Assembly: GCF_036965165.1 (NCBI RefSeq)
Contig: NZ_JBALOX010000031.1
Location: 1-32,631, forward strand
DNA: 32,631 nt
Source of the DNA: Ferdinandcohnia sp036965165
GTDB taxonomy: Bacteria; Bacillota; Bacilli; Bacillales; Bacillaceae_L
Direction: 5' to 3'
The notes beneath the pieces are model-generated. The model saw only the letters and a program-made list of their open reading frames with translations, was not told the origin of the DNA and searched no databases. A program made the position numbers and the translations under genes. Shown here in pieces: positions 1 to 7,605 of the stretch (the stretch's first letter is position 1; every line of letters starts with the position of its first letter).

Positions 1-96
1 AAAAGAAAATCGCTTTTCCTGCGTGTCAGAACAATTGCTCACGTATTAACTACATACGTTCCGCTACTCAAAGCTGCGCCGCCTCGAACTTTCGAC

Positions 97-356
97 GCAC
101 AGGAAGTGCTAGTGCAGACGTTGCGACAGGACGTCGCGCTCTTAGCCTGCTTCATCCCCCACAGATTGTTAGTTGAGGCCCACACGATGTGGGTCACGAA
201 GACGTTGCCACAGGACGTGGCGTTCTTAGTCTTTGTTCACTTAATCAGGCTTTTACTGGCAATTTGCCCTCCGTGAGGGCTTAGTGCCAGTTAATGTTGA
301 AAAATTTCCTTTAAAAATCTGTGGCATCTGCCGGAGGCTTTAATTTTATTCAGTCA
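97..356 (+). repeat. Modular palindromic repeat, copy 1 (hairpin cassettes plus 3' module)
   Basis: Non-coding. Two cassettes, each with two small hairpins, lie at 97-137 and 179-221. Stems are GCAC/GTGC (97-109), GCGAC/GTCGC (123-137), CCCAC/GTGGG (179-193) and GCCAC/GTGGC (207-221). Each has a five-base AGGAA-, AGGAC- or ACGAT-type loop, and 13 nt separate the paired hairpins in both cassettes. A larger nested hairpin follows at 255-291 (ACTGGCA/TGCCAGT around GCCCTC/GAGGGC). The 3' module at 297-356 (core GGCATCTGCCGGAGGC, ending TTTATTCAG) recurs in reverse at 26998-27060. I see nothing interpretable in 1-96. Confidence 0.7.
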
Positions 357-360
357 AAAA

Positions 361-389
361 GTACTACTCCCCGCATAAATTAGTAGTAC
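361..389. promoter_or_regulatory. Inverted repeat upstream of the MFS gene (possible operator)
   Basis: GTACTACT (361-368) and AGTAGTAC (382-389) are perfect 8-bp arms with a 13-nt spacer, ending 28 nt before the start codon at 418. There is no T-run directly after it, so an operator or leader hairpin is more likely than a terminator. No regulator gene lies beside it. Confidence 0.4.
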
Positions 390-417
390 GTCTTACTTTC
401 AACATAGGAGAGCACAT

Positions 418-1593
418 ATGAGAAAAACATGGTTGTTAGGTTTTGGCTTTTTTAGCATTAGTCTTGGATGGTCTTTGTATAATGGATTTGTTCCTTTTTT
501 TCTAGATAATTTCATTACGAGTACAGCTTTGATCGGTTTTCTGATGACGATCGATAATTATATCGCTCTCTTTTTACAGCCATATATCGGGCAGCTAAGC
601 GACCGAACTCGGACGCGTTTTGGGCGCAGGATGCCTTATCTACTTATCGGTGTCCCACTTGCGGCCCTGTTTTATACACTTATTCCCCTTCACACTGGCT
701 TAGTGTCCTTGCTCATTTTCATGTTATGTATGAACTTATCAATGGCGATATTTCGTTCCCCTACGATTGCCTTAATGCCAGATATCACCCCTGAACCTGA
801 ACAGACAAAGGCAAATGGAATTATCAATTTTATGGGTGGCTGTGGCGCTATTCTTGCGTTAAGTATAGGCTCATATTTATTTAGCATTGACGAGACAATT
901 CCATTTATCGCCGTTTCTATTTTCTTTTTAGTATCATTGTGGATTGTTTTTAAAAATATTAAAGAACACCGCGATACACTCTCTTATTATGAAACAACGG
1001 TCCCTAAAATTAATTACAGGGAAGAATTAAACTCTACAACGATATACTTGTTAGCCGCTATCTTTTTTTGGTTTATTGCTATTATGGGGATGGAAGCTTT
1101 GTTTACACTCTACGGAGTGAACGAATTAGGACTTTCAAAAAGTGCCTCAGCGTTTTCGTTAGCTTTTTTTCCATTAAGCTTTGTGATTTCAGCCATTCCA
1201 AGTGGCCTTTTGGGTGCAAAATTTGGTAAGAAAAATGTGATTGTCATTGGAGTTATTGGGTTAATCGTTTCATTTTTGCTTTTGAATTGGGTGGATTCAG
1301 TCTTTTACTTAAGGGCGATCTTATTTTTGGGTGGAATTTTTTGGGCGTTTGTTAATATTAATGCGTACCCTCTCATTGTTTCTACAGGGAGTGAAAAAAG
1401 CTTCGGAACGCGAACCGGGCTGTATTATTTAGTTTCCTCACTGGCAGCCATTACTTCACCGCCAACCCTTGGATATTTAATTGACTTGTTTGGGTTTAGT
1501 GTGTTGTTTCTTGCAGCAGCTGGAAGCTTGATTGTTGCACTGGTATTTATTAGCAAGGTGAAAGAGCATGAAAACCAAACGCTTGGCTCATAG
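418..1593 (+). CDS. MFS transporter, SLC45/GPH-like sugar transporter type
   Basis: A 391-residue, very hydrophobic protein with about 12 predicted membrane segments. The loop between segments 2 and 3 (about residues 55-72) reads GQLSDRTRTRFGRR, the MFS cytoplasmic-loop motif in the form usual for SLC45 and glycoside-pentoside-hexuronide-like carriers. The start ATG has a GGAG Shine-Dalgarno (407-410) at good distance. It is a single-gene unit: the repeat element and an inverted repeat lie upstream and a terminator directly downstream. Substrate cannot be read from sequence; a sugar or glycoside with H+ or Na+ is the family expectation. A drug-exporter role is less likely because the loop pattern differs from that of the MFS at 2200. 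Confidence 0.8.
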   Translation: MRKTWLLGFGFFSISLGWSLYNGFVPFFLDNFITSTALIGFLMTIDNYIALFLQPYIGQLSDRTRTRFGRRMPYLLIGVPLAALFYTLIPLHTGLVSLLIFMLCMNLSMAIFRSPTIALMPDITPEPEQTKANGIINFMGGCGAILALSIGSYLFSIDETIPFIAVSIFFLVSLWIVFKNIKEHRDTLSYYETTVPKINYREELNSTTIYLLAAIFFWFIAIMGMEALFTLYGVNELGLSKSASAFSLAFFPLSFVISAIPSGLLGAKFGKKNVIVIGVIGLIVSFLLLNWVDSVFYLRAILFLGGIFWAFVNINAYPLIVSTGSEKSFGTRTGLYYLVSSLAAITSPPTLGYLIDLFGFSVLFLAAAGSLIVALVFISKVKEHENQTLGS

Positions 1594-1615
1594 TAGTGGT
1601 TTTAAATATATTGGT

Positions 1616-1660
1616 GAAAATGCGTGTTAACTGGCAACAGTTTTAACATGCATTTTTTTT
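1616..1660 (+). terminator. Rho-independent terminator of the MFS gene
   Basis: ATGCGTGTTAA (1620-1630) pairs with TTAACATGCAT (1643-1653) with one wobble, followed by a T8 run. Confidence 0.85.
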
Positions 1661-1709
1661 GATGTTTTAACCCATAGACTTTTTTAGTGTTTTCTGTTAA
1701 AGTAGATAA

Positions 1710-1746
1710 ATAGTTACCCTCGTTAACTATTACCTAAGGTAACTAT
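1710..1746. promoter_or_regulatory. Probable MarR operator, three half-sites
   Basis: ATAGTTACC (1710-1718) is perfectly inverted at GGTAACTAT (1738-1746). A third half-site, GTTAACTAT, sits between them (1722-1730), and a nested TTACC-TAA-GGTAA palindrome lies at 1730-1742. The cluster ends a few bases before the Shine-Dalgarno of the MarR gene, the usual position of an autoregulatory MarR operator. A binding role is inferred from position and symmetry. Confidence 0.6.
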
Positions 1747-1781
1747 CAAAAAAGGAGTGATCTCCAATAAAAACTTTTCAA

Positions 1782-2186
1782 TTGTTTTTTCAACAACTAA
1801 CACAAATGTACCGTCCTTTTGAAAGTAGGCTTAACACTGAACTTGGTAAACATCAGCTTTATCGAGCACAATGGTCTATTATGTATTACATTGTGAATTT
1901 TGGTTCTCCAACCCTCGTTGAAATTTCCAATTACCTTAGTGTCGAGAAACCAACCGTTACTAGAACCATTAACCGACTTGAGGAACTTGGATATGTAGAA
2001 CACATTCCCGGGAAAGACAAGCGAGAAAAAAGAATGCAGCTTACCGATCTCGGTCAAAAGGTATATATAGATATTCGGAAGACAGTCGATGAATTTGAAC
2101 AAGAAATTATTAGGGGAGTTTCTGATAAGGAGTTGCTTGAAGCTGCCCGTGTCATGAAAACAATACGCGACAATTTAATAAAGTAG
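1782..2186 (+). CDS. MarR-family winged-helix transcriptional regulator
   Basis: About 134-139 residues. A MarR winged helix-turn-helix covers about residues 25-105, with recognition-helix text EKPTVTRTINRLEELGYVE and a wing GKDKREKRMQLTDLG. It probably represses its own operon, which includes the MFS exporter 13 nt downstream. The start is odd. The only strong Shine-Dalgarno, AAAGGAG (1751-1757), is 24 nt from the TTG at 1782, but 9 nt from an in-frame ATA at 1767 that would add IKTFQ. Either ATA is the start, or an ATG has decayed or been misread there. The ligand is unknown; MarR-MFS pairs usually respond to small toxic compounds. Confidence 0.85.
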   Translation: MFFQQLTQMYRPFESRLNTELGKHQLYRAQWSIMYYIVNFGSPTLVEISNYLSVEKPTVTRTINRLEELGYVEHIPGKDKREKRMQLTDLGQKVYIDIRKTVDEFEQEIIRGVSDKELLEAARVMKTIRDNLIK

Positions 2187-2199
2187 GGAGAGTATTTAC

Positions 2200-3405
2200 A
2201 TGGACAATCAAAAATTATGGACAAAGGATTTTATCATTGTTTCCTCCATTAATTTTTTCTTAACGTTTGTTTTTTATTTATTGGTTGTCATCATTGCGGT
2301 TTATGCGGTTGATGAATATGGTGCTTCTACGAGTCAAGCCGGTCTTGTCACTGGAATCTTTATTGTCGGAACACTCATTGGTCGCCTTTTTATCGGACGT
2401 TTTATTGATCTGATTGGCCGTAAAAAAACATTGTTTATAGGTTTGGTTTTATTTATCCTCACAACCTGCTTATACTTCGTACATGCAGGAATCACTTTTC
2501 TACTCATTAATCGGTTCATTCACGGTATCACACTTGGGATCGCCAGTACCGCAACTGGTACAATTGTTGCACAAATCATTCCACCAAGACGTAGGGGTGA
2601 AGGAATTGGTTATTTTAGTATGAGTGCGACATTAGCAACGGCAATTGGTCCATTTATCGGATTATTTATGTCTCAGCATACAAGCTACCAGGTTATCTTC
2701 AGTCTATGTCTTGTAATTGGCGTCATAGGTCTACTTACTTCATTAATTCTTTATGTACCACCACTTGAAGCACAAACAAATCAAACTCAAGAGAAACATG
2801 GCTTCCGGATTGCTGATTTCGTGGAACCTAAGGCACTTCCAATCGCATTTGTTACTTTTGCGATTTCACTTTGTTATGCAAGTGTCCTTTCATTTATCAA
2901 TTTTTATGCGATTGAAATTGATTTAGTAACAGCCGCAAGCTTTTTCTTCCTTGTCTATTCAATTGCGGTACTTATTTCACGTCCTTTCACTGGACGCTTA
3001 ATGGATATAAAAGGGGCAAACTATGTCATGTATCCGGCCTTTTTTATCCTTGCGTTTGGGATGTTTCTCTTAAGTATTGCTCATAATACCATCACACTTC
3101 TTTTAGCCGGAGCACTTATTGGGCTAGGTTTTGGGAATATGCAGTCTTGTACTCAGGCTGTTGCGGTGAAGCTAACACCAGCTCATCGAATGGGACTTGC
3201 GACATCAACTTTCTACATTTTTTTAGATGCAGGTCTAGGTTTCGGTCCTTATTTATTAGGATTTCTTGTTCCTTTTACAGGGTACAGCAAACTGTACTCC
3301 ATCTTAAGCATCGTTGCTTTAGGAAGTATTGTTCTTTACTTTTATATGCATGGAAAGAAAGAAACTGCAGTTCGAAAAAGTCAAACAGCATCAATATCAA
3401 TGTAA
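2200..3405 (+). CDS. MFS transporter, YwoG-like, probable drug/toxicant exporter
   Basis: A 401-residue protein with about 12 membrane segments. The MFS loop 2-3 motif is clear (GRLFIGRFIDLIGRKK, about residues 63-78), and the loop after segment 4 carries IPPRRRGEGIGYF, as in YwoG/YfkL-type Bacillus exporters. ATG has a GGGAGAG Shine-Dalgarno. It follows the MarR gene by 13 nt and shares its operator, so a regulated efflux role is inferred. The final residues are polar and likely cytoplasmic. A strong terminator overlaps the stop codon. The true substrate is unknown. Confidence 0.83.
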   Translation: MDNQKLWTKDFIIVSSINFFLTFVFYLLVVIIAVYAVDEYGASTSQAGLVTGIFIVGTLIGRLFIGRFIDLIGRKKTLFIGLVLFILTTCLYFVHAGITFLLINRFIHGITLGIASTATGTIVAQIIPPRRRGEGIGYFSMSATLATAIGPFIGLFMSQHTSYQVIFSLCLVIGVIGLLTSLILYVPPLEAQTNQTQEKHGFRIADFVEPKALPIAFVTFAISLCYASVLSFINFYAIEIDLVTAASFFFLVYSIAVLISRPFTGRLMDIKGANYVMYPAFFILAFGMFLLSIAHNTITLLLAGALIGLGFGNMQSCTQAVAVKLTPAHRMGLATSTFYIFLDAGLGFGPYLLGFLVPFTGYSKLYSILSIVALGSIVLYFYMHGKKETAVRKSQTASISM

Positions 3406-3452
3406 AAAAGAAGCCTTGGCCAACGCAATTGTTGGGCAAGGCTTCTTTTAGT
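3404..3452. terminator. Bidirectional terminator
   Basis: AAGAAGCCTTGGCCAAC pairs with GTTGGGCAAGGCTTCTT with one mismatch, with a T-run on each strand. It serves the MFS gene on + and the TetR operon on -. Confidence 0.9.
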
Positions 3453-3454
3453 TT

Positions 3455-3521
3455 CTAGCTTCAGGCGCCAATGGCTCGAGGTCATAAGCCCATATGCAGG
3501 TGCCTTGTGCTTTTCTTAGCT
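3455..3521. repeat. Bacillus-type dispersed repeat (TAGCTTCAGGCGCC family)
   Basis: The text CTAGCTTCAGGCGCC, then CTCGAGGTCATAAGC, then GGTGCCTTGTGCTTTTCTTAG matches from memory a very common Bacillus intergenic repeat (TAGCTCCAGCGCC...CTCGAGG...GCGCTTCCGCTTTTCTTAG). Its arms AGGCGCC and GGTGCCT can pair. The end of the repeat contains the last two codons and stop of the TetR gene. Family assignment is from recall, not from a search. Confidence 0.55.
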
Positions 3522-4166
3522 TTGGATTCCGTCCATGACAAAGCTGACTAGGGTTTCTGCTTCTTGGTCGATATCCATTGTGTCTTGGGGGAAAAGAACA
3601 AAATTCGTGACGAGAAAACCTCCGAATACTGTCATTAACATTTTTAACAATGTTTTTGTAGGTATATCTTTTATTTCTCCGCGCTCCTTAAACAACTCAA
3701 TTGCTAGAGAGATACGCACTACCACACTATCCGCAAAAAATGGTGCAATTTCTTGACGTAATGAGTCACTATATAATAATTCCTTCACAATAATTTGAAA
3801 GATTTCTCTATTTTCGAACACGAATTCAATCCTATTTTTAAAGAGCCTTTTTAAAAAGTCTTCAAAATGAAGAGTCTCTTCGGTTAACACTACCTTAAAA
3901 ACATTTTCCGCCATTCCAGGCAACGCCTCTTTTAGAAAAGGAAGGATGACAGATAGCAATAAATTATCCTTCGTGCCATAATGACGAAAAATAGTCCCTT
4001 CTGCAACTCCAGCCGCTTTAGCAATCTCGTTTGTTGATGTATTCGCATACCCTTTTTCCGCAAACATTTGGATTGCTGTTTCTATGATTTTCTGTTGTTT
4101 ATCAGTTTGTTTTTTCGATAATTTGGTTTGTTCAATTAAGGCATCTAATAGATTATCCTTAGACAA
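3516..4166 (-). CDS. TetR/AcrR-family transcriptional regulator
   Basis: 216 residues. The N-terminal HTH at about residues 25-70 reads IIETAIQMFAEKGYANTST, then GVAEGTIFRHYGTKDNLL, a classic TetR/AcrR DNA-binding domain. The C-terminal three-quarters is a helical ligand and dimer domain without recognisable specificity. The start is TTG, supported by an AAGGAA-rich Shine-Dalgarno just upstream. It is the last gene of a three-gene operon, 18 nt after the ABC permease gene, and most likely represses that operon through the palindrome at 5996-6011. Confidence 0.88.
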   Translation of the reverse strand: MSKDNLLDALIEQTKLSKKQTDKQQKIIETAIQMFAEKGYANTSTNEIAKAAGVAEGTIFRHYGTKDNLLLSVILPFLKEALPGMAENVFKVVLTEETLHFEDFLKRLFKNRIEFVFENREIFQIIVKELLYSDSLRQEIAPFFADSVVVRISLAIELFKERGEIKDIPTKTLLKMLMTVFGGFLVTNFVLFPQDTMDIDQEAETLVSFVMDGIQS

Positions 4167-4184
4167 TTTCCTTCACTTCCTTAG

Positions 4185-5246
4185 TTACAATGCGCGGTAT
4201 TTCTTCAACGCAAATACGTTTAAGATGATAAAAATTGTTGCGAATATGACTAATGCTAAAAGGTTCAAACTTATATCTGCGAATCCTAAACCTTGATACA
4301 TAACGCCCTTTAATGCATCGGCAGCATAGTAGAGCGGCATTACTTTCGCAATTGCTTGAAGCCAGTTTGCCATTCCTTCAAGTGGTATGATGCCCGAAAA
4401 AAAGATTTGCGGAATAACTGCCACTGGAATAAACTGTACCATTTGGAATTCCGAAGCCGCAAAAGCAGATAGTAATATCCCTAACGATAACGCAACTAGT
4501 GCTAAAAGCAGGTTAATGACAAGTACATTCCAAATCGAGCCGACTAAGGTCACATCTAATACCGTAATGGCGAAAAAGACAACGATCATTGTTTGGATAA
4601 TCGCGAAGATCCCGAACCCGACTAGATAGGCTGTGACAATTTCCCCTCTTCGAATCGGTGTTGACAATAATCGTTCCAACGTTCCAGTCGTTCTTTCTTT
4701 TAACAATCCAATTCCAGAGATAAGGAATACGAAAAAGAAGACAAAGAAGCCAATTAAAATAGGGCTTAGCACATCAAAAAAGACCGTTTCATCGCTACCG
4801 TACACATAGTTTGTTTCAAATTCTATTTTGGGCATTAGGTCTTGGTTCGGCATTTGACTGACCAGTTTTTCCTGTGCTTGTGCGGCAAATACTTGATTCA
4901 CCTTCATTTGTAAAGCTTTAGCCGAAGTTGGATCATTATTTTTTAGAGTAAGCACGATTTTATCATTTTCCATTACAAGCAATCCATCAAGCTCGTTTTC
5001 AAGAATCGTTTCCTCAGGTGCATTCGCTTGATCAAATTCCACGATGTCAAAATCATGATCTTTAAGTGCTTCTAAAAGTGGTTCATCAACATCCACAACT
5101 CCCAAGGTTGGTTCTACTGAATCCCCATTAAACATGACATACATAAGCGACAGGATTAAAAGTGGGGCAACAAATAATAAAGCCAACGTCCGCTTGTCAC
5201 GAAGCAGCTGCTGAAAGATTCTTTTGATAAGTGCGATGATTCTCAT
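4185..5246 (-). CDS. ABC-2 type transporter permease
   Basis: 353 residues. The topology is that of ABC-2 exporters with an extracellular loop: one N-terminal membrane helix (about 20-40), a large polar domain (about 45-160), then five membrane helices to the C-terminus. Family hallmarks are the ERTTGTLERLLSTPI segment (about 186-200) and FFSGIIPLEGM before the last helices. Its ATG overlaps the ATPase stop by 4 nt, so the two are translationally coupled and form one exporter. TetR control suggests export of a toxic or signalling compound; the substrate is unknown. Confidence 0.88.
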   Translation of the reverse strand: MRIIALIKRIFQQLLRDKRTLALLFVAPLLILSLMYVMFNGDSVEPTLGVVDVDEPLLEALKDHDFDIVEFDQANAPEETILENELDGLLVMENDKIVLTLKNNDPTSAKALQMKVNQVFAAQAQEKLVSQMPNQDLMPKIEFETNYVYGSDETVFFDVLSPILIGFFVFFFVFLISGIGLLKERTTGTLERLLSTPIRRGEIVTAYLVGFGIFAIIQTMIVVFFAITVLDVTLVGSIWNVLVINLLLALVALSLGILLSAFAASEFQMVQFIPVAVIPQIFFSGIIPLEGMANWLQAIAKVMPLYYAADALKGVMYQGLGFADISLNLLALVIFATIFIILNVFALKKYRAL

Positions 5247-5965
5247 TGTCTTGCCCTCCCCGCATGTAAAAATACCTCGTCAAAATTATTTGCCTGATAT
5301 ATTTCCTTCAATTCTGTTGGTGTACCTCTAGTTAATATTCGACCATCACGGACCATTGCAATATAATCGCATCGTTCCGCTTCTTCCATGACATGCGTTG
5401 TGACGATGATTGTTTTTCCTTCTTCTTTTAATCGGATTAATTCATTCCAAATATTGAGTCTCAACTCAGGGTCAATGCCAACAGTTGGTTCATCTAAAAT
5501 AAGCATTTTCGGATTTTGAATCAAGGCGATGGCTAGTGACAAACGGCGCTTCATCCCGCCAGAATACGCGGAAACCTTTTTATTTAAATCATCGGTAAGA
5601 TTAACGAGCTTTGAAGTATATTCAATTCGTTCTTTTGTTTGAGTCCGATTTAACTTATAAAGTGAAGCAAAAAATGCGAGATTTTCCTTCCCCGTTAGTT
5701 CTGTGTAAAGTGCATCAGATTGGGCCATGTAGCCGATATCCTGCAACAGCTCCAAGTTCGGCATTTTCTTTCCTAACACTTGAATAGATCCATCGTCAGG
5801 TGCGTCCATCCCTACAATCATTTTGACCAATGTTGTTTTCCCCGCTCCTGATGGCCCAATAAATCCATAAATAGTTCCTTCCTCAATAGCAAGATTGATT
5901 TCATTTAACACGACTTTTTTTCCAAAGCTTTTACTTACTTTTTCAATTTCTACCGTATTGGTCAT
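5243..5965 (-). CDS. ABC transporter ATP-binding protein (exporter)
   Basis: 240 residues, a single complete nucleotide-binding domain. Walker A GPSGAGKT is at about 37-44, the Q-loop near YMAQSDALY, signature YSGGMKRRLSLAIAL, Walker B MLILDEPTVGID, and the switch histidine in TTHVMEEAERCD. It is the DrrA-type partner of the ABC-2 permease, its gene overlapping the permease gene by 4 nt. First gene of the operon, with an AGGAGGAC Shine-Dalgarno and a clear promoter 30-75 nt upstream. Confidence 0.92.
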   Translation of the reverse strand: MTNTVEIEKVSKSFGKKVVLNEINLAIEEGTIYGFIGPSGAGKTTLVKMIVGMDAPDDGSIQVLGKKMPNLELLQDIGYMAQSDALYTELTGKENLAFFASLYKLNRTQTKERIEYTSKLVNLTDDLNKKVSAYSGGMKRRLSLAIALIQNPKMLILDEPTVGIDPELRLNIWNELIRLKEEGKTIIVTTHVMEEAERCDYIAMVRDGRILTRGTPTELKEIYQANNFDEVFLHAGRARQ

Positions 5966-5995
5966 TAAATTGTCCTCCTCTTAAACGAAAATAAA

Positions 5996-6040
5996 GTGAG
6001 TGATTACTCACATTATGCTCCTGTTTTTTATATCAGTCAA
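5996..6040 (-). promoter_or_regulatory. Promoter of the ABC exporter operon with TetR operator
   Basis: On the minus strand a -35 TTGACT (6035-6040) and a -10 CATAAT (6012-6017) are separated by 17 nt. Directly downstream, over the expected transcription start, lies GTGAGT-GATT-ACTCAC on the plus strand (5996-6011), a perfect 6-bp inverted repeat. A site placed to block initiation fits TetR autorepression by the operon's third gene. Confidence 0.8.
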
Positions 6041-6143
6041 GACAAAAATGAGTGTTCGCTTACAAAAATATTTTTATTCTAGGACATCCATACAGGCACA
6101 TTGTTCTTCTTGTTCATACGATACATTGAGGGAGGTGACAACC

Positions 6144-6407
6144 ATGGACTTGCTACAATTTTTAAATGAAAACTATTATATGTTGGTTCCTGCTCTTTGG
6201 GTGATTGGATATTTCCTTAAGGCAACGCCTTCTATTCCGAATTGGTCGATTACATGGATCCTATTAGGAGTTTCTTTAGTAGGAGGCACATTTTTCTACG
6301 GGTTTACTGCAGAGGCTCTCTATAATGGAGTGATTGCAGCTGGGGTTGCGGTATTTGGACATCAATTATTCAAACAGACAGTTGAGGCAAGAGCGGCAAA
6401 AAAATAA
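6144..6407 (+). CDS. Holin-like small membrane protein (Phage_holin_5_2/Hol44 type)
   Basis: 87 residues. The start is ATG at 6144 behind GGAGGTGA; a longer open frame back to 6000 lacks a ribosome site and crosses the operator. Three hydrophobic segments lie at about 12-24, 34-53 and 59-75, with a short basic tail (KQTVEARAAKK). The pattern NENYYMLVPALWVIGYFLK resembles Bacillus phage-holin-family proteins. No endolysin or other phage gene is next to it, so it is either a domesticated orphan or not a holin in function. It has its own terminator. Confidence 0.7.
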   Translation: MDLLQFLNENYYMLVPALWVIGYFLKATPSIPNWSITWILLGVSLVGGTFFYGFTAEALYNGVIAAGVAVFGHQLFKQTVEARAAKK

Positions 6408-6445
6408 AGCACAATAACGCACTAATATATTTTCCATCCAAAAGT

Positions 6446-6477
6446 AAAACGCTTGGGTTTTTTTCCAAGCGTTTTTT
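6446..6477. terminator. Bidirectional terminator
   Basis: AAAACGCTTGG (6447-6457) pairs with CCAAGCGTTTT (6465-6475), with T-runs on both strands, between convergent genes. Confidence 0.9.
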
Positions 6478-6491
6478 CTAGTGTATGGGAA

Positions 6492-7208
6492 TCAGACCAA
6501 ACATCTAAAAACCCTAAAATTTAATTTGTCTTTGTATTTACTTACGATTTGTTGATGCTGTTCAAGAATTTCATAATGTTTTTCCTGTATTTGATTTGAA
6601 AGCATAAAATCATTTGCATACATAACGTCCTGCGGAACAGATTGATGCATATGCTTTTCAACTGTCACATGGCGAAAGCCTGATTTTTGGAAATAGTTTC
6701 GCCAGTCTTTCTCTGTTAAAAGTTTTGAGACACCGTAGAAATCACAAATAAACTGTTTTTCCTTTTTTGTAAAAGGAAGTGGCTCAGCTGTCATCTCAAT
6801 CGCTAATAGAACACCATTTGGTTTTAGTACCCTTTTATATTCTGACAGACTTACAGGTATGTTTGTAAATGCTGTTACCGACTCCGAGAGAATAAAATCA
6901 AATGTCTCATTTCCAAAAGGTAAATTTTCGGTCCGTCCTTCAACGACATTAATTGGTAAGTGCGAGGAACGGAATCTTTGTTTCGCCTTATCAATCATCA
7001 CTTTATTGCTATCCAAAGCTGAAACTTTACACTTATATTGCCTGAAAATGTATGCGGATGTTTGTCCTGTTCCACAGCCGACATCAAGGATTACTGTTTT
7101 ACGATTCATTTTTTCTCTTGCTAATAATTGCTCGGTAAGTTGTAATCCTCCAGGGTGAGCACCCCCAACTCCATATGTGGCTAAACTATCAAGATATGTG
7201 TAGTTCAT
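6492..7208 (-). CDS. Class I SAM-dependent methyltransferase
   Basis: 238 residues. Motif I is ILDVGCGTGQT (about 40-50), the post-I acidic residue is in SALDSNKVMIDKA, and motif IV is FDFILSESVTAF. Together they mark a Methyltransf_11/25-type Rossmann fold. The C-terminal part (about 150-238) is less conserved and would bind the acceptor, which cannot be identified. ATG has a GGTGGAG Shine-Dalgarno. It lies 18 nt after the YppG-like gene and may be cotranscribed with it. Confidence 0.85.
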   Translation of the reverse strand: MNYTYLDSLATYGVGGAHPGGLQLTEQLLAREKMNRKTVILDVGCGTGQTSAYIFRQYKCKVSALDSNKVMIDKAKQRFRSSHLPINVVEGRTENLPFGNETFDFILSESVTAFTNIPVSLSEYKRVLKPNGVLLAIEMTAEPLPFTKKEKQFICDFYGVSKLLTEKDWRNYFQKSGFRHVTVEKHMHQSVPQDVMYANDFMLSNQIQEKHYEILEQHQQIVSKYKDKLNFRVFRCLV

Positions 7209-7226
7209 ATATACTCCACCTATTCA

Positions 7227-7454
7227 TTATTTTTTCATAAACATGGATAGGAAAGGGGTTACTTGACTATATATTTTTCTCATTTGTCCCGCTGTAGAAG
7301 ATACCTTATTAAAATCAAGCTTTCCGTCGGGTGTTTGAAAATGAGACATCAGGCTAGGAGTATTTGATGACCGAGAATTACCAAATAGTCTTTGTTGTCT
7401 ACTTGGATGGTTAGGTCTGAAAGGAATCGGACGTCTTGGTCTTCCATAAAACAT
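7227..7454 (-). CDS. YppG-like small protein
   Basis: 75 residues. The N-terminal half is rich in Pro, Arg and Asn (FYGRPRRPIPFRPNHPSRQQ) and likely disordered. The C-terminal half has FQTPDGKLDFNKVSSTAGQM followed by a short hydrophobic helix with PFLSMF, the pattern of the YppG family of sporulating bacilli (assigned from recall). Function is unknown; such proteins are often spore-associated. GGGGGGAG precedes the ATG. Confidence 0.65.
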   Translation of the reverse strand: MFYGRPRRPIPFRPNHPSRQQRLFGNSRSSNTPSLMSHFQTPDGKLDFNKVSSTAGQMRKIYSQVTPFLSMFMKK

Positions 7455-7519
7455 TTTTCATCTCCCCCCTCTTCTAATTAATTTCGTTTTTATGAAAGTC
7501 GTTATGAAAAAGTTTATGA

Positions 7520-7564
7520 TTGAAGGACATTTCTGTGTCATTATAAACGTGAAGTGTCCTTCAA
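7520..7564. repeat. Solitary inverted repeat with TTGAAGGACA/TGTCCTTCAA arms
   Basis: Perfect 10-bp arms at 7520-7529 and 7555-7564. The TGAAGGAC...GTCCTTCA skeleton spans 43 nt, exactly the span in unit 1 of the tandem array at 11333-11644, so it looks like a single copy of the same family. It is downstream of the small gene at 7606-7863 and may act as its weak terminator. Confidence 0.65.
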
Positions 7565-7605
7565 TGTAAATATTAGTACTACTATCTAATTATTATCTTA
7601 CTAAC

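Noticed and set aside
3147..3458. 103-residue plus-strand frame overlapping the MFS end
   Set aside because: Out-of-frame shadow of the MFS gene that runs through its terminator; composition is Ser/Cys/Phe-rich without any domain.
6000..6143. N-terminal extension of the holin-like frame
   Set aside because: It overlaps the exporter promoter and operator, lacks a ribosome site, and the ATG at 6144 has a perfect GGAGGTGA.
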